Origin: Arachnopeziza araneosa
Lineage: Eukaryota > Ascomycota > Leotiomycetes > Helotiales > Arachnopezizaceae
Length of the DNA stretch: 64,000 nucleotides
Assembly (NCBI GenBank): GCA_003988855.1
Contig: QYAI01000035.1
Location: 279,614 to 343,613, forward strand
Direction: 5' to 3'
In this document: positions 1 through 11,655 of the stretch, one piece after another
How the letters are laid out: each line of letters starts with the position of its first letter
Numbering within the stretch: the stretch's first letter is position 1
Made by a program: the position numbers and the translations under genes
Notes under the pieces: generated by a model
Databases searched by the model: none
What the model saw: only the letters and a program-made list of their open reading frames with translations
What the model was told of the DNA's origin: nothing

Positions 1-1415
1 TAGAGAACCGGAGGGTTGTCTTCTGGAGAGGCAATCTCGGACCAATCCGCAAATGTCTTGGGCTTGGAGTGATGTATTATCGCCTTCCCATGGCCGACGA
101 TAAAGAAACTACCCCACCTGCCAGGTCCGTTTATAGAGTGAGGATGGTGGAGAAAGTTCGTAGGTAAAAAGGCAGCGGTAGCACCTAGGGGTATAAAGCA
201 TGAAGAGTTGATTCATGAGAGGTGTGAGTTAAAGATGTTATTATTGTCTGAAGGAGAGTGTGACCTGATTACGTAATTTATATCTGAAGGATGTCGGGAA
301 ACGGAATTCCGGCAAGGTACGCGCAACCACGCCAGATTTTATTACTAAAGATTAACCGAGATTGCTATAACCACACCGCCGCCGACCAAGATCCTTGATC
401 GCTTGATTGGAGGACCGCCACCAGACTAATAAAAGCTTTTTAGCATTAGATTGAAACCTAGATATCTATATCTGATCGTTCTATAATTTTAAAAAGTGAA
501 AAATTCTTGATGGTGGCGTTACGAGTCATGGGTCCTCAATAGTGCAAAAGAAGGCTGGGCGGCGGCGACGCGATGATAATTTTCGGATTTGATACGTCCG
601 GTGGAGAGGTATATAACACGATAATGACAAAAATGAATAGAAATTTGAACGTGTTCATAAATTTAAGATCGCTTGAACTCGAAGTGCGCCTCGGGACGTA
701 GAGATAGATGTCATAATATAACTTTAATTTAAGTGTTGAAGACTATCCTTAGTCATCACGTGACCAACACGTGACCCTTGTCCTAATATATAGACCAGAT
801 CCGATGCAGACTTCTCTCAATTGAATACAACATATACACACACATCCATCAGAGAAATTTAAACCCCTGAAATATGGATTCGTCTCGGCAAGGAGGGACC
901 CTCGCTATGTAAGGACAGACGTTAGAATTTCATTTTATACCTGCGGAACTATGCTCGGTTGTAGGTGCTGCAGCAATCGGATTTCTCAATCTTGCATATT
1001 TTGTGCCGCTACATCTCACTTCCCAGTTAACCAAGTCAAGTCTGTAATCATATATCCCTCATTCTCTACAATCGTAGCTCCCGAATTTTCAATCTGGTTA
1101 CGGTAGGCTGTGTTAAACAGGGTCAAGACCCCTCTCTCAATCTCTGTTCATCCTGATCACATCTATCCCACCGTCAGGTCGCCGATGATCGAACAAGCCT
1201 CGTCATGTAAGATTGATTTATGAAACAATGAGTGTGATCCGTTGAATGAGAGCATGAGACTCACTCAAAATGCGATTTATACTTCAGCCGATCCATTCAC
1301 GGAAGAGTCTTCAACTCGGATCTAGCGTCTGGGCCAGGATACAAACGCGGTCTGGCGTGATATGATGTGGATATGCAACGTACCATTGCAGCTTGCAAAT
1401 CGATAGAACCCTTGC
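1..1415. other. Intergenic region, no convincing gene
   Basis: No reading frame here has protein-like composition. An ATG at 874 opens a 12-codon frame followed by a possible donor, and a hydrophobic stretch lies downstream near 970-1010, but no splice joins them in one frame. The only regulatory-looking feature is a pair of CACGTG boxes described separately. Confidence 0.5.
757..795. promoter_or_regulatory. Paired CACGTG boxes next to a TATA-like sequence
   Basis: Two CACGTG hexamers lie at 757-762 and 768-773, one helical turn apart, followed by a TATA-like run near 783-792. CACGTG is the core site of bHLH proteins (known). That it serves a promoter here is inference, because no convincing gene follows on either side. 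Confidence 0.3.
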
Positions 1416-2404
1416 TTACAGAGTGGGAATGAAGTTTTTTGAATCCTCTTTCTGCTGTGTTGCTGACTCCGGGAATGCCGCGATGCCTGCCAGAATGCCA
1501 CCAACCATGAACACAAGGGACACGATTGACCAGATAACACCCCAACATTGCGAAGATCCCCCATATCTCTTAGCGAACACGCTCGCATCAGATTCATTAA
1601 CTTTTCGGAGGATGAGGTCGTCGCAGATATCCCAGACGCTATAGAGGGAACTCATAACACCAATGAATAGAACCACGAATCTCAAAGCTTCAGCGTGAGC
1701 AATGAACCAACAAGCTACGAGCAACCCGACGGCAAGCAATACCGTGATGATCGTGAGCCAGTCTCTTCGAGCCCACCAAAGTGTAAGCAAGAAACATGCC
1801 GCAAGGACAAAGCTGGCGACTTTGCTAGCCACAATGTCAAAGCCGCAGAAGATGAGGAGGGCTCCAATGAGCGAGGACCCAAGATAGCCCGCCGGTAAAG
1901 TGATGGCGCTGATTCCGCCCTGCACTAGAATCGAAGCGTTAGCATTTCCTATTCAGTGGTTTCAGGATTTGAAGATAGGCCGAGCGAAGCAGAGCCATTT
2001 GACTGAACATTAGTAGAGGAATTTCATGAAGAAATTCGAACAAGACATTACTTACTGTGCGTTACTCCTCCTTCTCTAGGGTCCAAAGATATAGATTTGA
2101 CTCTACCTCCTGTAAAAACTGCGGTAATAGCGTGTCCGAATTCGTGGAATGCGATAACAAGCATTTTGAACGGCCATAGCACCATTCTCACGTAGGGAAT
2201 GTTCCATAGTAGTGCAATGACGACTGCATAGACCACGATGATGCCCAATGTCACCTTCTGGGCGCTGTCGACTGATAGACCCCGTCTTGCGAGAGCATGC
2301 CCCGAAAGCCTTGCCAAATCTGGACCAGCCGCCAAGACAGCTCTCTTCGCAGATCGTGCGATGTCAAGACGGGCAGACGCGATATTCGAGAGTACGGGAG
2401 CCAT
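1416..2404 (-). CDS. Peptidase M50B-like integral membrane protein
   Basis: Two exons on the minus strand: 2404-2056 and 1924-1416, with a 131-nt intron (GTAAGT donor, CTAG acceptor). They give 285 residues, and the junction reads THMQGG without a break. A hydrophobic segment (about residues 51-72) leads into HEFGH at residues 87-91, the zinc-binding HExxH signature, followed by a GG-rich stretch and several membrane segments in exon 2 (GYLGSSLIGALL onward). This layout matches the fungal M50B-like family, polytopic proteins resembling site-2-protease-type enzymes. The substrate is unknown, and activity is inferred only from the intact motif. Start chosen at the first ATG of the frame. Confidence 0.85.
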
Positions 2405-2868
2405 ATCTACTGATTGAAGACGTCGTATGAGGCTGCACTGTGAGCGAGAGGGGTCCTCCAGATCTTTATATCTGGACAGCCACGCGTTTGTTTCACATAC
2501 TCGTACTGCGCCTCACTGGTCGACGAGGCTGAGAAAGAAGCAATGCTATTTTTAGCATCGATGCTTGTGACCAATACAAGAGAAGGGAGCAGGTAGGTTT
2601 AAGGATCGCCGGTCTATGTGTTATGAATAAATTGTTTGAAGTTGTAAATATATAGCCCTGGTAGTGGGATTTGGAGAAATGCCATGATCCATCAGACCAG
2701 AATATCCCTGCTAGCGCCAATCAGAAGCCGAGTTGACGGGCTACGTCATACCTTGTTCAAGTACTTGAAGCGTAAAGAAGCACACGAGATATACACAGTC
2801 CACTCGTTCTCTCTTCCCTAAGGATTCAACCCTTTCCAACACCAGAAGAAAACCCATATCAACTCAAG
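2405..2868. other. Divergent promoter interval
   Basis: This interval separates the 5' ends of the minus-strand M50B-like gene and the plus-strand Rrt8-like gene, so it should hold both promoters. No protein-like frame was seen. A TATATA-type run lies near 2647-2653. Confidence 0.4.
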
Positions 2869-4152
2869 ATGGCCAGAACAGTAGACGACGTTTCCACCAA
2901 AGCAAAGGAAATTGCGTAGGTCGTCCAGTTTTGATCTTCAAAAACTATCAAACTGAACTGCAGGCAGCGTGGAAGACTTCAATAAAGCAAAAGCCCTTGC
3001 AACCTCGGCTGCAAAATCTGGAGCCTACTTGTATCCTATCAAAGTCAATATTCTCTTCCAATCGTCTCGTCATGCTCACAAAAGATAGGGCATCATCTAC
3101 TTCATCAGCCATCGAACGTTATGGAAGCCCCTCCTCTCAAAGCTCATGCCAACTATGACTCTATCCTTGGGAGTTGTTGTGGCTATGTTTGTCTTTGCGT
3201 ACCTTCCTCAGCTTGCCGTCCTCATTTTCGTAAATGGTCCTTTAGCAGCGTTTACGACCATCCTTTTAACTCTCTCCGAAAGCTCCACCCTCATCAGCAT
3301 CCTTTCGAGAACTTTCTTGCTACAAGATGCGTTGGTTGATACCTTTGATGGAGTGCTTATATCCAGGCGGCAAACAGATATTCTGTCAGAGGGTCGCCAA
3401 GTGAAGGCAGGAAATTTTAATGACCCTATTGCAAAATTGGGAAAGCTCATGAAGTCTCCTTTTGAGAAGTTCACACCCAAAGCTCTAATTAGATATGTCA
3501 TGTACCTCCCACTAAACTTCATCCCAGTAGTAGGAACAGTTATATTTGTTCTACTACAAGGCCGTTCCAGAGGTCGGGGAGTCCACGCACGTGTATGTTT
3601 TCCACTGAATGCGGGGTTGCAATGCTCACCAAATATCAGTACTTTCAATTGAAAAAGTGGAACAATTCTCAGAGAGAAGAATGGTTAGATGAGAACACTG
3701 CCCCATACACTGCGTAAGTTCTCCTCGTTTTCTTGTTCAACTCTTCACACGTCATTTGTAGCGGTGGAACACCATAATCAAAGGACATTTCCCACATTAC
3801 CATCACCTCAGTCTCGAGGGGAGAGGTACTAAACCACATGGCTACACCCATATCTATCAAGCCTAGAATAGGCACCTCACTCACTTTTGGCTGCACCTCC
3901 TTTCAAATCTAATTGACACAGATTTGGTACCGTGGCCACACTTCTGGAGCTAGTCCCGATCGCCAATATTTTCTTCGCGTTTACCAATACCGGTAAGTTT
4001 CACCTTGACGAGAAGCATCTACGAGACTAACAATATTTAAAGTTGGGGCAGCTCTTTGGGCTGCTGATATCGAAAGCAATAATACCAATATGACTGAGAT
4101 GAAAGCCCCCAAATCCTCTGATGGTTCAAAAGTCGAGCAAAACACAAATTGA
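2869..4152 (+). CDS. Rrt8/Lds-family membrane protein (outer spore wall protein-like)
   Basis: Six exons (2869-2915, 2968-3043, 3089-3592, 3640-3713, 3922-3992, 4043-4152) give 293 residues in one frame. Introns are 45-52 nt except the fourth (208 nt). The third exon carries two strong hydrophobic blocks, FVFAYLPQLAVLIFV and LNFIPVVGTVIFVLLQG. Later exons contribute LLELVPIANIFFAFTNT and VGAALWAADIE. This pattern is that of the fungal Rrt8/Lds1/Lds2 proteins, which in yeast sit on lipid droplets and act in spore-wall assembly; in moulds the role is inferred. The second intron uses a weak donor (GTCAAT), so that junction is the least certain. The gene is divergent from the M50B-like gene. Confidence 0.8.
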
Positions 4153-5841
4153 ATCTACCAAGGTTCAACCCAGGTTGACCTGCGCCACCCACAAACGAGG
4201 CTGCATGCATGGTGTTCTGAGTATTTCGTGCCACCTCTGGCAGGATCTTCAATTTCTCGGCATGAATTAACCGGTGCACGACTTTTTTTTGTGGGCTATT
4301 CATTAGCGAGGTGGTTGTGGAGATAATGGGGATTTCATCGGGCATCGTTTCTATAAAATTGTCCTAGAGACTTAAAGAGATCAAGAAATTTTATTACCAG
4401 CCACATGTCTTGTTGATATACCAGCAAATTTTTTCTCAGAAAACAAAGCAGCTCCATGATCCAGGGAATGCAAGTGGTGCATTACCGAACAGAATCTTGG
4501 AGCTCACAACATTGTGCCTGCAGAAACTATCCTGTGCCGACGCTGCCAGCCGTAGCGAAAGAGGCCGAAGATAGCCTTGAAGCTCTGATTTCAACGTTAG
4601 GATGATATAGCCTCTTTTTGATCAAGACTGCAGCTAGCCTTGTTTTGAGCCAATTATACCTCTCGAGACTGTGTCCCGTCTCGACATCAATGCTGCCATC
4701 CGAAGTCAAACGGTGCGTTTGCATTCATTCCACACTACAATTACAGTGATCACATGCTATCAGACACCCAGAGCTGATACTAGATGAAAGCAATTTTGCT
4801 TCATCTATGTGAAATATATGGATCTAGCAGAATTTGGTGCAAGTCTTTTTATCCTCATGTATGTCTTCCGTTTGCTATACATATGATAACCAGTAAAGAG
4901 CTCTCGGACATCACGTTTCTCGGGCGAATGCATCGTAAAAAGCGCCTGTACTTTGCCATGTTGAGTCTGTCTGCAGTTGTCCTTCAAGAAGTGTAGCACA
5001 CGAGAGGTTGCAGTAATCCTGGCTCACTGCTAAAACTACTGAGTTATTGTCCCACGCCAATGTCGATCTTCAAACCAATTCTCACAAGATCAATTTTGAT
5101 GATTTACTCTAGCTAAATGCTTCAATGTGAATAATTCCCTATCATGTTTATGAGCAAGCTGTTCGAGTACATAAACGGTACAGTGTGCCACGAACCAATG
5201 CAGCACCTGGTGGTACAAACAAACGAACGAAGCAGCCGAGGAAACTCGAGACTCAGTAGTCTTGAGGTTGTCGAAGTTCTTGCTTTCGCAATGTGGAAAA
5301 TATCTCTTGACCGTTTTGAGAAGTAACGGGTCGGGTACCTGCCATTCCATCATTACACTGAAACGACGGTGGCAATGGCAACACGCAATGATAGCTCGGA
5401 TACATGTCAATGACCAGGATGTTAATCTCCATTTCTCCAGAAGTAGAACGTTCGAGAGGTTGGGCCGTGTGTTGTGGATACAGGAGGCACGGGGGGGGGT
5501 TCTTTCCTCCTGCTGTGAAGCGAGGACCTACCAGATCCTAGAAGGCAAGTACTCTTGAAATCATATCAAATTCGTGGCTGTTCACTTTCTTCATCTTCCC
5601 TTTTCTCAACGTCTTTCCGACGCCACTACAACCCAAGTTACGGTCCAAGCACGAGCAGCATTGAACTTGAACAGCTCCTACCTCTCCCATTCGTTTCTGC
5701 TTGAAAACACAACGCACCACCCATCTAATCTTTCACGAAATCGAAAGAGTTGAAGTATGCAATCCTCTGAACCCGTATTCTCTCGCAACCATAAGACCAA
5801 AGAAAAGTCTTCCGCTAACTGGTGAAGTCTTTTAGGCCAAG
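4153..5841. other. Intergenic, no gene seen
   Basis: About 1.7 kb between the Rrt8-like gene and the Ser/Thr-rich wall-protein gene. Short ORFs on both strands have no recognisable composition or motif. A run of ten G lies near 5491-5500. The last 250 bases should hold the promoter and leader of the wall-protein gene. Confidence 0.5.
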
Positions 5842-8484
5842 ATGAAAGCCAAGGCCATCCATCTCGGTTTTGCCTCAATGGTAATCCTGCTGGCCTTTCT
5901 ACCTGGGGCCCAATCTCTTCCAAAGTGGCTGCAACCAAAGCATGCCAAAGATGGTAACGACTTCGCTCCCAGAGGATACAGCGTGTATGAGCCTTCTCCC
6001 GTCACATACGGAGGCTATCAGTATGGCGGTTATGGCCCACAACCTACGGTTCAGTACTCTCCCACTGCTACCGTATCCTCAACTTCAGAAAACTCTGGAG
6101 AAGCATCGTCTCTATCTACCGGTAAGATCTCTTCTCAATGCACAAGTGTAATGTTTGATTTTTTCTAGTATCCGTAGTAGATAGTTCTTCCTCTGGCTTA
6201 TCTACTGCTGCTACTTTGTCCGAAACTTCAGCTATCAATCTTCTCACTACTAGTGTTCTTTCAGTAATTCAAGTTTCAACTGCTAGCTACAGCTTTCCTT
6301 CTTCAAGCAAGTCCACTATCATTGATTCGGACGCTTATACTTCTCCTGCAAGCTCTCTACATGGTGGCGGTTCATCAGCTGGCGTTATGACCACCAAAAC
6401 TGAAGTTCCAACGACAACAATAGTCTTCGTTCATTCAAGTCCACTGGAGAGCAGCTCAACCCTAATCACATTTTCTGAGACTGAAAGAATGACAACATCA
6501 ACTCAGAATAGGCTCACCATGACGAGTGGAACAGCATTCGGCAGTGGGACATTAACTTCGGACCCTAACACAGCCTCCTCAAGTGGTCATGGCCCTGTCA
6601 CATCTTCATCAAGATCTACTATCACGACTGATGTGTCATCGCAAGAGTACGGATCAAACCTAGCTTCCACAACCACAGCACCACCATTAAAATGCAATCA
6701 GTAAGGCCTATTTCACACTAAAGTGCCTTTCTTTTCTTCCCAATCCCAGTGCTTAGGAGCTATTTCAAGAGCCGCATGCACAACTTGGACTTGTGTATCA
6801 GTTTAAAACAGTCGCAGAGCTCTTTGCCAAATGCTGATTAACTACAATGCTAATCTGGCGCTAGTAACAATTGCCTTCGCCAATTCATCCGTTCTTCAGC
6901 TGTTCTTGTGGGGTTTTGTGAAACATACACCGCGAGCGTCAATACTGCAACCGCTGGCCTCCCCGGTCATGTTTCACTGTGCAAATCTCCTGCGGCAATT
7001 TCATCTGCTTGCTCTTGTCTCTCAATTGGATCTTCACCATTAACTACCTCGTCGGTTGACAGCACTTCAACATTGTCTTCATCTCAGTCGAATAACACTG
7101 CTTCATCAGTTTTGTCAGCTTCTGGAATTGTTTCATCATCTGCCCCTCTTAATAATTCTCTAACGAATATTCGGACATTTACTTCGCTTGTTAGCACTAC
7201 AAGTGATTTGGGCCGTAGCTCATCAGTAACCGGAAGTGAGGCGGATGTTACTACGATTATCACTGCAACGATTACACATTCAACTGTATTCATATTCACA
7301 ACAGGTCTTCCAGACACTGGGTCAACTGGTCTTTCGCTTTCCCTTCTAACTTCATCTGGTCGATATATCAACACCACTACTCCGTATCTAGCGACGTCTG
7401 TTTCAATCACAGAGACAAAGACATCTAAGACAACTTTTCTCGAAACTGGAACTGGGCCGTTCTCTATTAGCATCCTACCGCATAGTTCACTACCTCAGTC
7501 TTCGACAACACCTTACGCAGTACTCTCCAATCCGAATGCCACGGGGTATTCTATAGCTTTTACAATCTCTGGAGGTTCATTAACCTCTTCAACGTTACCC
7601 TTGCCTTCTTTTGGAATCTCCAACACTTCTTCTACTTTATTTCCGACATCTTCAGCTATCGGGCTGTCAACGTCAGCGCTCTATACATTTAGCAACACAA
7701 GCACAGCCGTTAGTCCTACGGGATCGGGCAGTCATTCAATCATATCAGGAGGGGTTTTAAGTGGAAATACGTCATCTAGCACTATTTACAGGAGTCAAAC
7801 GGTACTTGCTCCGTACACTTCAACAAATACAAGCTCAGGCTTTGGTCCAACTCCAGTCAGCACCTCATGGAGTCCTTTCAGTACCGGTGGATACATAGGC
7901 TACTCGATTAAGCCGTTGAGTAGTGGAATAATCTCTCACTCAACAACGTCTGGATGGATCATGCGGTCTACTGCGGTCTCAAGCGGGCTCTACCCTGTTC
8001 ATAATTCAACACTATCTGTTGGGCCAACTGGAACTGGTAATCTTCCTACGTCTTATTCGATTGACAGCTCCGGATCTCTCAAATCTTCAATTCCAGTATA
8101 TGGCTCAGGATCTACCCTCAGTTTTACTGGCACGGGAATTTTTCCATCTCCTACAACCCTCAATAGTACGCTGACATCTACAACTCGAGGTAAGAGCCTC
8201 CTACCTTTTGCATCTATCCCTACTAATACTACGTAGGATTGATTACTAATTCTTTATCATCCTTGATTGGTTTTACTACGAACGAAGCCTCCTCCGCGGT
8301 AGTCAATACTAGCTCCGCAAATTACCCAGGTAGTAGCACTTTCTCTGGTAGTACCCTCTCAACTAGTTATTATGATCCTCACCAAGGTTCAATGTCAACC
8401 AGCAGAGAGACGACCACAACTCCCATCCCTCCACCTTACTACATTCCCCCACCACCTCCTCCAGGGTATAATCCTCGCGGTTAA
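5842..8484 (+). CDS. Secreted Ser/Thr-rich cell-wall protein with a short Cys-rich module
   Basis: Four exons (5842-6121, 6169-6700, 6865-8189, 8237-8484) give 794 residues. The N-terminus is a clear signal peptide with a hydrophobic core (SMVILLAFLPGAQS). A Tyr/Gly-rich stretch follows (residues 50-70), then Ser/Thr-rich sequence. The 164-nt second intron joins KCNH to NNCLRQFIRSS and creates a compact Cys module (about residues 270-325) ending in SACSCLS, a pattern I recognise from other fungal surface proteins. The remaining 450 residues are almost all Ser/Thr/Gly, a likely O-mannosylation substrate. The C-terminus is Pro-rich (PPPYYIPPPPPPGYNPRG), with no obvious GPI signal. Function unknown; wall or extracellular location is inferred. 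Confidence 0.75.
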
Positions 8485-9510
8485 GAAAAGGATTACGAAT
8501 GGGTTGACATCTGTGGGGCATGGTTACTTTGACCGACACAAATATTCGTGTTGCATGGCATTTTATTCCTAGCATGATACATGCAGATGGCTCATTCTGT
8601 TTTCTGCTGCCATTTGTCTTTTTTTGGTCGTTGTTACTATGAATGTGGCTGGAGATTCAAAAGCTGTTGTGTTACACACGAAATCCCAAGTTAGTGATAG
8701 ATTTGCTCCATGTGCAAAGCACTACTTAGAATAATGAAAGAGACGAGTTTACTCTACACAAATTTTCCAGATATATTCATGAGTTTCCATGATATTGCAA
8801 TAATAACCAAATTGAGAAAGGGAGTGGAAAGTGCAGTAGATATTCTTCTTAGATAACTCAGCGAAAGTTGAGCACTATACATTCAACACCTGTAAACTTA
8901 GCATAAGAGACGACTGCGGCTATGGCCTGAAATCCCCACAAGACCAACCTATAAAGTCAGTTGCTTACTTTGTTTATGGTGCATCGTCAAGAAGCGAGAC
9001 CTTCAGGGGAAAGCTCATCTTAAGCGAGCTGTGGAAGATCTCAGGGAATCCTTCCTGGGTTGCTATCGAAAGGAATGCTATTCTAATGTAACCTTTAATC
9101 AGTTGCATCTCATCATCACATGATCTTGATAAATGCAAGAAGGAAAAGATACTCGTGGTTTGGTAAGATGTTCACGTGAGAGTTAACGTTTCCTGTGCTA
9201 CATCTCCCAGTTTCAGCATTTAGCCAAGCATATTAAAGCTCTGAGAGAGGCGTGCTTGTGCGCCAGTCGAAGAACTCTTCTCGTTGTTGGACTCGCTCTA
9301 CTTCACAAAGATCAATTCAGCTTTATCTGGGTGTGGTGGGGCAGCTTGAGCTTTATCGTGCCTTTTTCTTAAAGCCTATCTCCGTTCCCCTCATGAATTG
9401 ATGATCTATTACGACAGCGAATTATTTGTTCTCACAAATCTCGCCTTCTCTTCATCCCAGAGCACATTAAAGATAAATCACTATCTCCCCTTACAAACTC
9501 TATCGGAGGC
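8485..9510. other. Intergenic, no gene seen
   Basis: About 1 kb between the wall-protein gene and the WD40 gene. No protein-like frame or RNA gene was recognised on either strand. The last few hundred bases, including the pyrimidine-rich run near 9250-9330, probably belong to the promoter and leader of the WD40 gene. Confidence 0.5.
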
Positions 9511-11655
9511 ATGTCCTCTAACCAAGGCGAGGAGATGGATTACCAAGCTGAGGATGATGATGGAGTGCTTTACATTGATCGAGCTACCCTCGAAGCTCTG
9601 ATGGCACAAGACGACGAGGACGATGAAAACGATGAAGACTTTAATGGGGATGAAGAGGGTGAAAATGACGAAGGCAAGTAGTCACAATTGATAGGGGGTA
9701 TAGCTAAACTAACTTATATCTATCTAGATGACAACGCCGAGGTTGGTGAAATAGAAGTCGAAATCCAAGACCATGACGATACCACTCATATCAACGCCGC
9801 CCGCAGTGAGCGCCTCCTATACATTTTCAACTTCCTCAATGGCATTATGCTCATACTTCTAGGCATTGTTCAGCGTCAGCTCTTGCGATACATACAAAAC
9901 GGTCGGATTTACCATATTGCTCGGGAGTTGGATGATGACGAGGATATATTCGGCTTGGGTCGGCGGAGGACATGGAGACAACCGCCAGATCCGGAAAGAT
10001 TTCCCAAGGTTCCGAGTGAAGCGGGTACCGAATTGATGGGCTCTGGGAAGTTTGGGTGTGATGAAGCCGATGCGGTGACAAGTAGTGAGAAAGCCTTGGC
10101 GGGAAAGAAGAAGCTGGCAATGAGAATACTGGATAGAGAGTTGGCTGCTGGAAGTCCAGTGAAGCAGAGATTGAATCAAAAACTTATGGCACAAGTAGAA
10201 ACCCCAAATCAGTATATGACTTGAGCTGACAGAAAATAGGGTATGGTACCTTCTTCGAATGCTGATATGATCATTCATTATAATCAACCTGTCTATTCTG
10301 GTCAATTCTCTGATGACGGTAATTTCTTCTTTGCTGTCAACAAGGACTTTCGGGTCAGGATGTACGACACTTCAAATCCTTATAGCTGGCGATATTACAA
10401 GACCGTGGAATATCCATTTGGAAGATGGACCCTAACGGACGCTTCTCTCAGCCCAGACAACAAGTACCTGGCTTATACATCAATCCAAAGCGCTGTCTGC
10501 CTAGCTCCTACAGACCCAAACGATATGGGAGATCCATATGTGCTAGATCTTGCAGCATCAGGCAACAATCAGACAAACGCAAGGTTCAACACAAGATTCG
10601 GTACCGCATTCGGTATTTGGTCTATTCGATACTCAGGCGATGGCCGAGAACTGGTTGCCGGTTGCACGTCCGGTGCAATTGTTGTGTATGATATTGAATC
10701 ACGAACGCCGTTGCATAAGATATGGGGGCATGATGAAGATGTGAATGCTGTTTGTTTTGCGGATAAGTCCTCACCTCATATTCTCTATTCTGGCTCGGAC
10801 GATACAACTATGAAGGTCTGGGATACTAGAAGTATGGGAGATACTAGAGCAGCTGGAGTTTTCGTTGGCCATATCGAAGGCATAACCTACATTGATAGCA
10901 AGGGAGATGGACGTGAGTAAAGTCATCTCTAACTTGGGAGAATTACTGACCTATCAACAGGCTATGTATTGAGTAATGGTAAAGAGCAAAGCATGAAATT
11001 GTGGGATCTTCGTATGGCGATGGCGAACAATCAGTTTGAAGCCTACAAACCTCAGCGCCGAGCCACACAGCATCGTTTCGATTACCGCTTTGGGCCTTAT
11101 GACGAAGATGACTGGTATAAAGACCCCAAAGACAACTCTCTAGTCACTTTCCGTGGACACAAAGTTCTTTGTACATTAATTCGGTGCCACTTCTCTCCAC
11201 CGGGCAGTACTAATTCCAGGTATGTCTATTCTGGCTCGGAAGATGGCAAAGTCTACATCTGGAACCTAGATGCCACTCTTGCCGGCGTCATAGATGTGTA
11301 CAAAGCAACTCTTAATTCTCGGCCACGCGCACGTAACCCATCAGCGAACATGTGGAATGATGGTGACGAAAGTGGGCCTTGGAAGACTTGTGTAAGAGAC
11401 GCTAGTTGGCATCCTAACGCACCGATGATTGTAGCAAGTGCGTGGAATGGGTATGGTAAATCGACTGGTACTTGCACGGTGCATAGTTGGAACGATGGTG
11501 CAGAAGAGGATGAAGCTGAGCCCAAAATGGGAGAAAGAGTTAATCAGAAGCTGGAGAGAGATGAAGCGTTTTACTTCAAGGATCCTCCACCGCATAGAAG
11601 AACAACGAGAAGAACGGCCGGGATAAGGGCCTTGTATCCGGACGACGACGACTAA
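9511..11655 (+). CDS. WD40-repeat protein of the LEC14B/DCAF11 type
   Basis: Five exons (9511-9673, 9728-9805, 9863-10194, 10240-10912, 10961-11655) give 646 residues. The first 75 residues are strongly acidic. A linker with basic and polar sequence follows, then a WD40 propeller from about residue 200 with units ending in VWDTRS, LWDLR and IWNLD. The layout fits LEC14B/DCAF11 (WDR23), substrate receptors of DDB1-CUL4 ubiquitin ligases in animals and plants; that role here is inference. The first intron has an AAG|GCAAGT donor, so it is probably GC-AG; a GT donor 15 nt upstream (9659) would also keep frame. The second intron is 57 nt and in frame, so its retention would add 19 hydrophobic residues. 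Confidence 0.85.

Noticed and set aside
874..1060. Possible small two-exon gene starting at ATG 874 with a hydrophobic second exon
   Set aside because: The donor after codon 11 and the available acceptors are out of phase with the hydrophobic frame.
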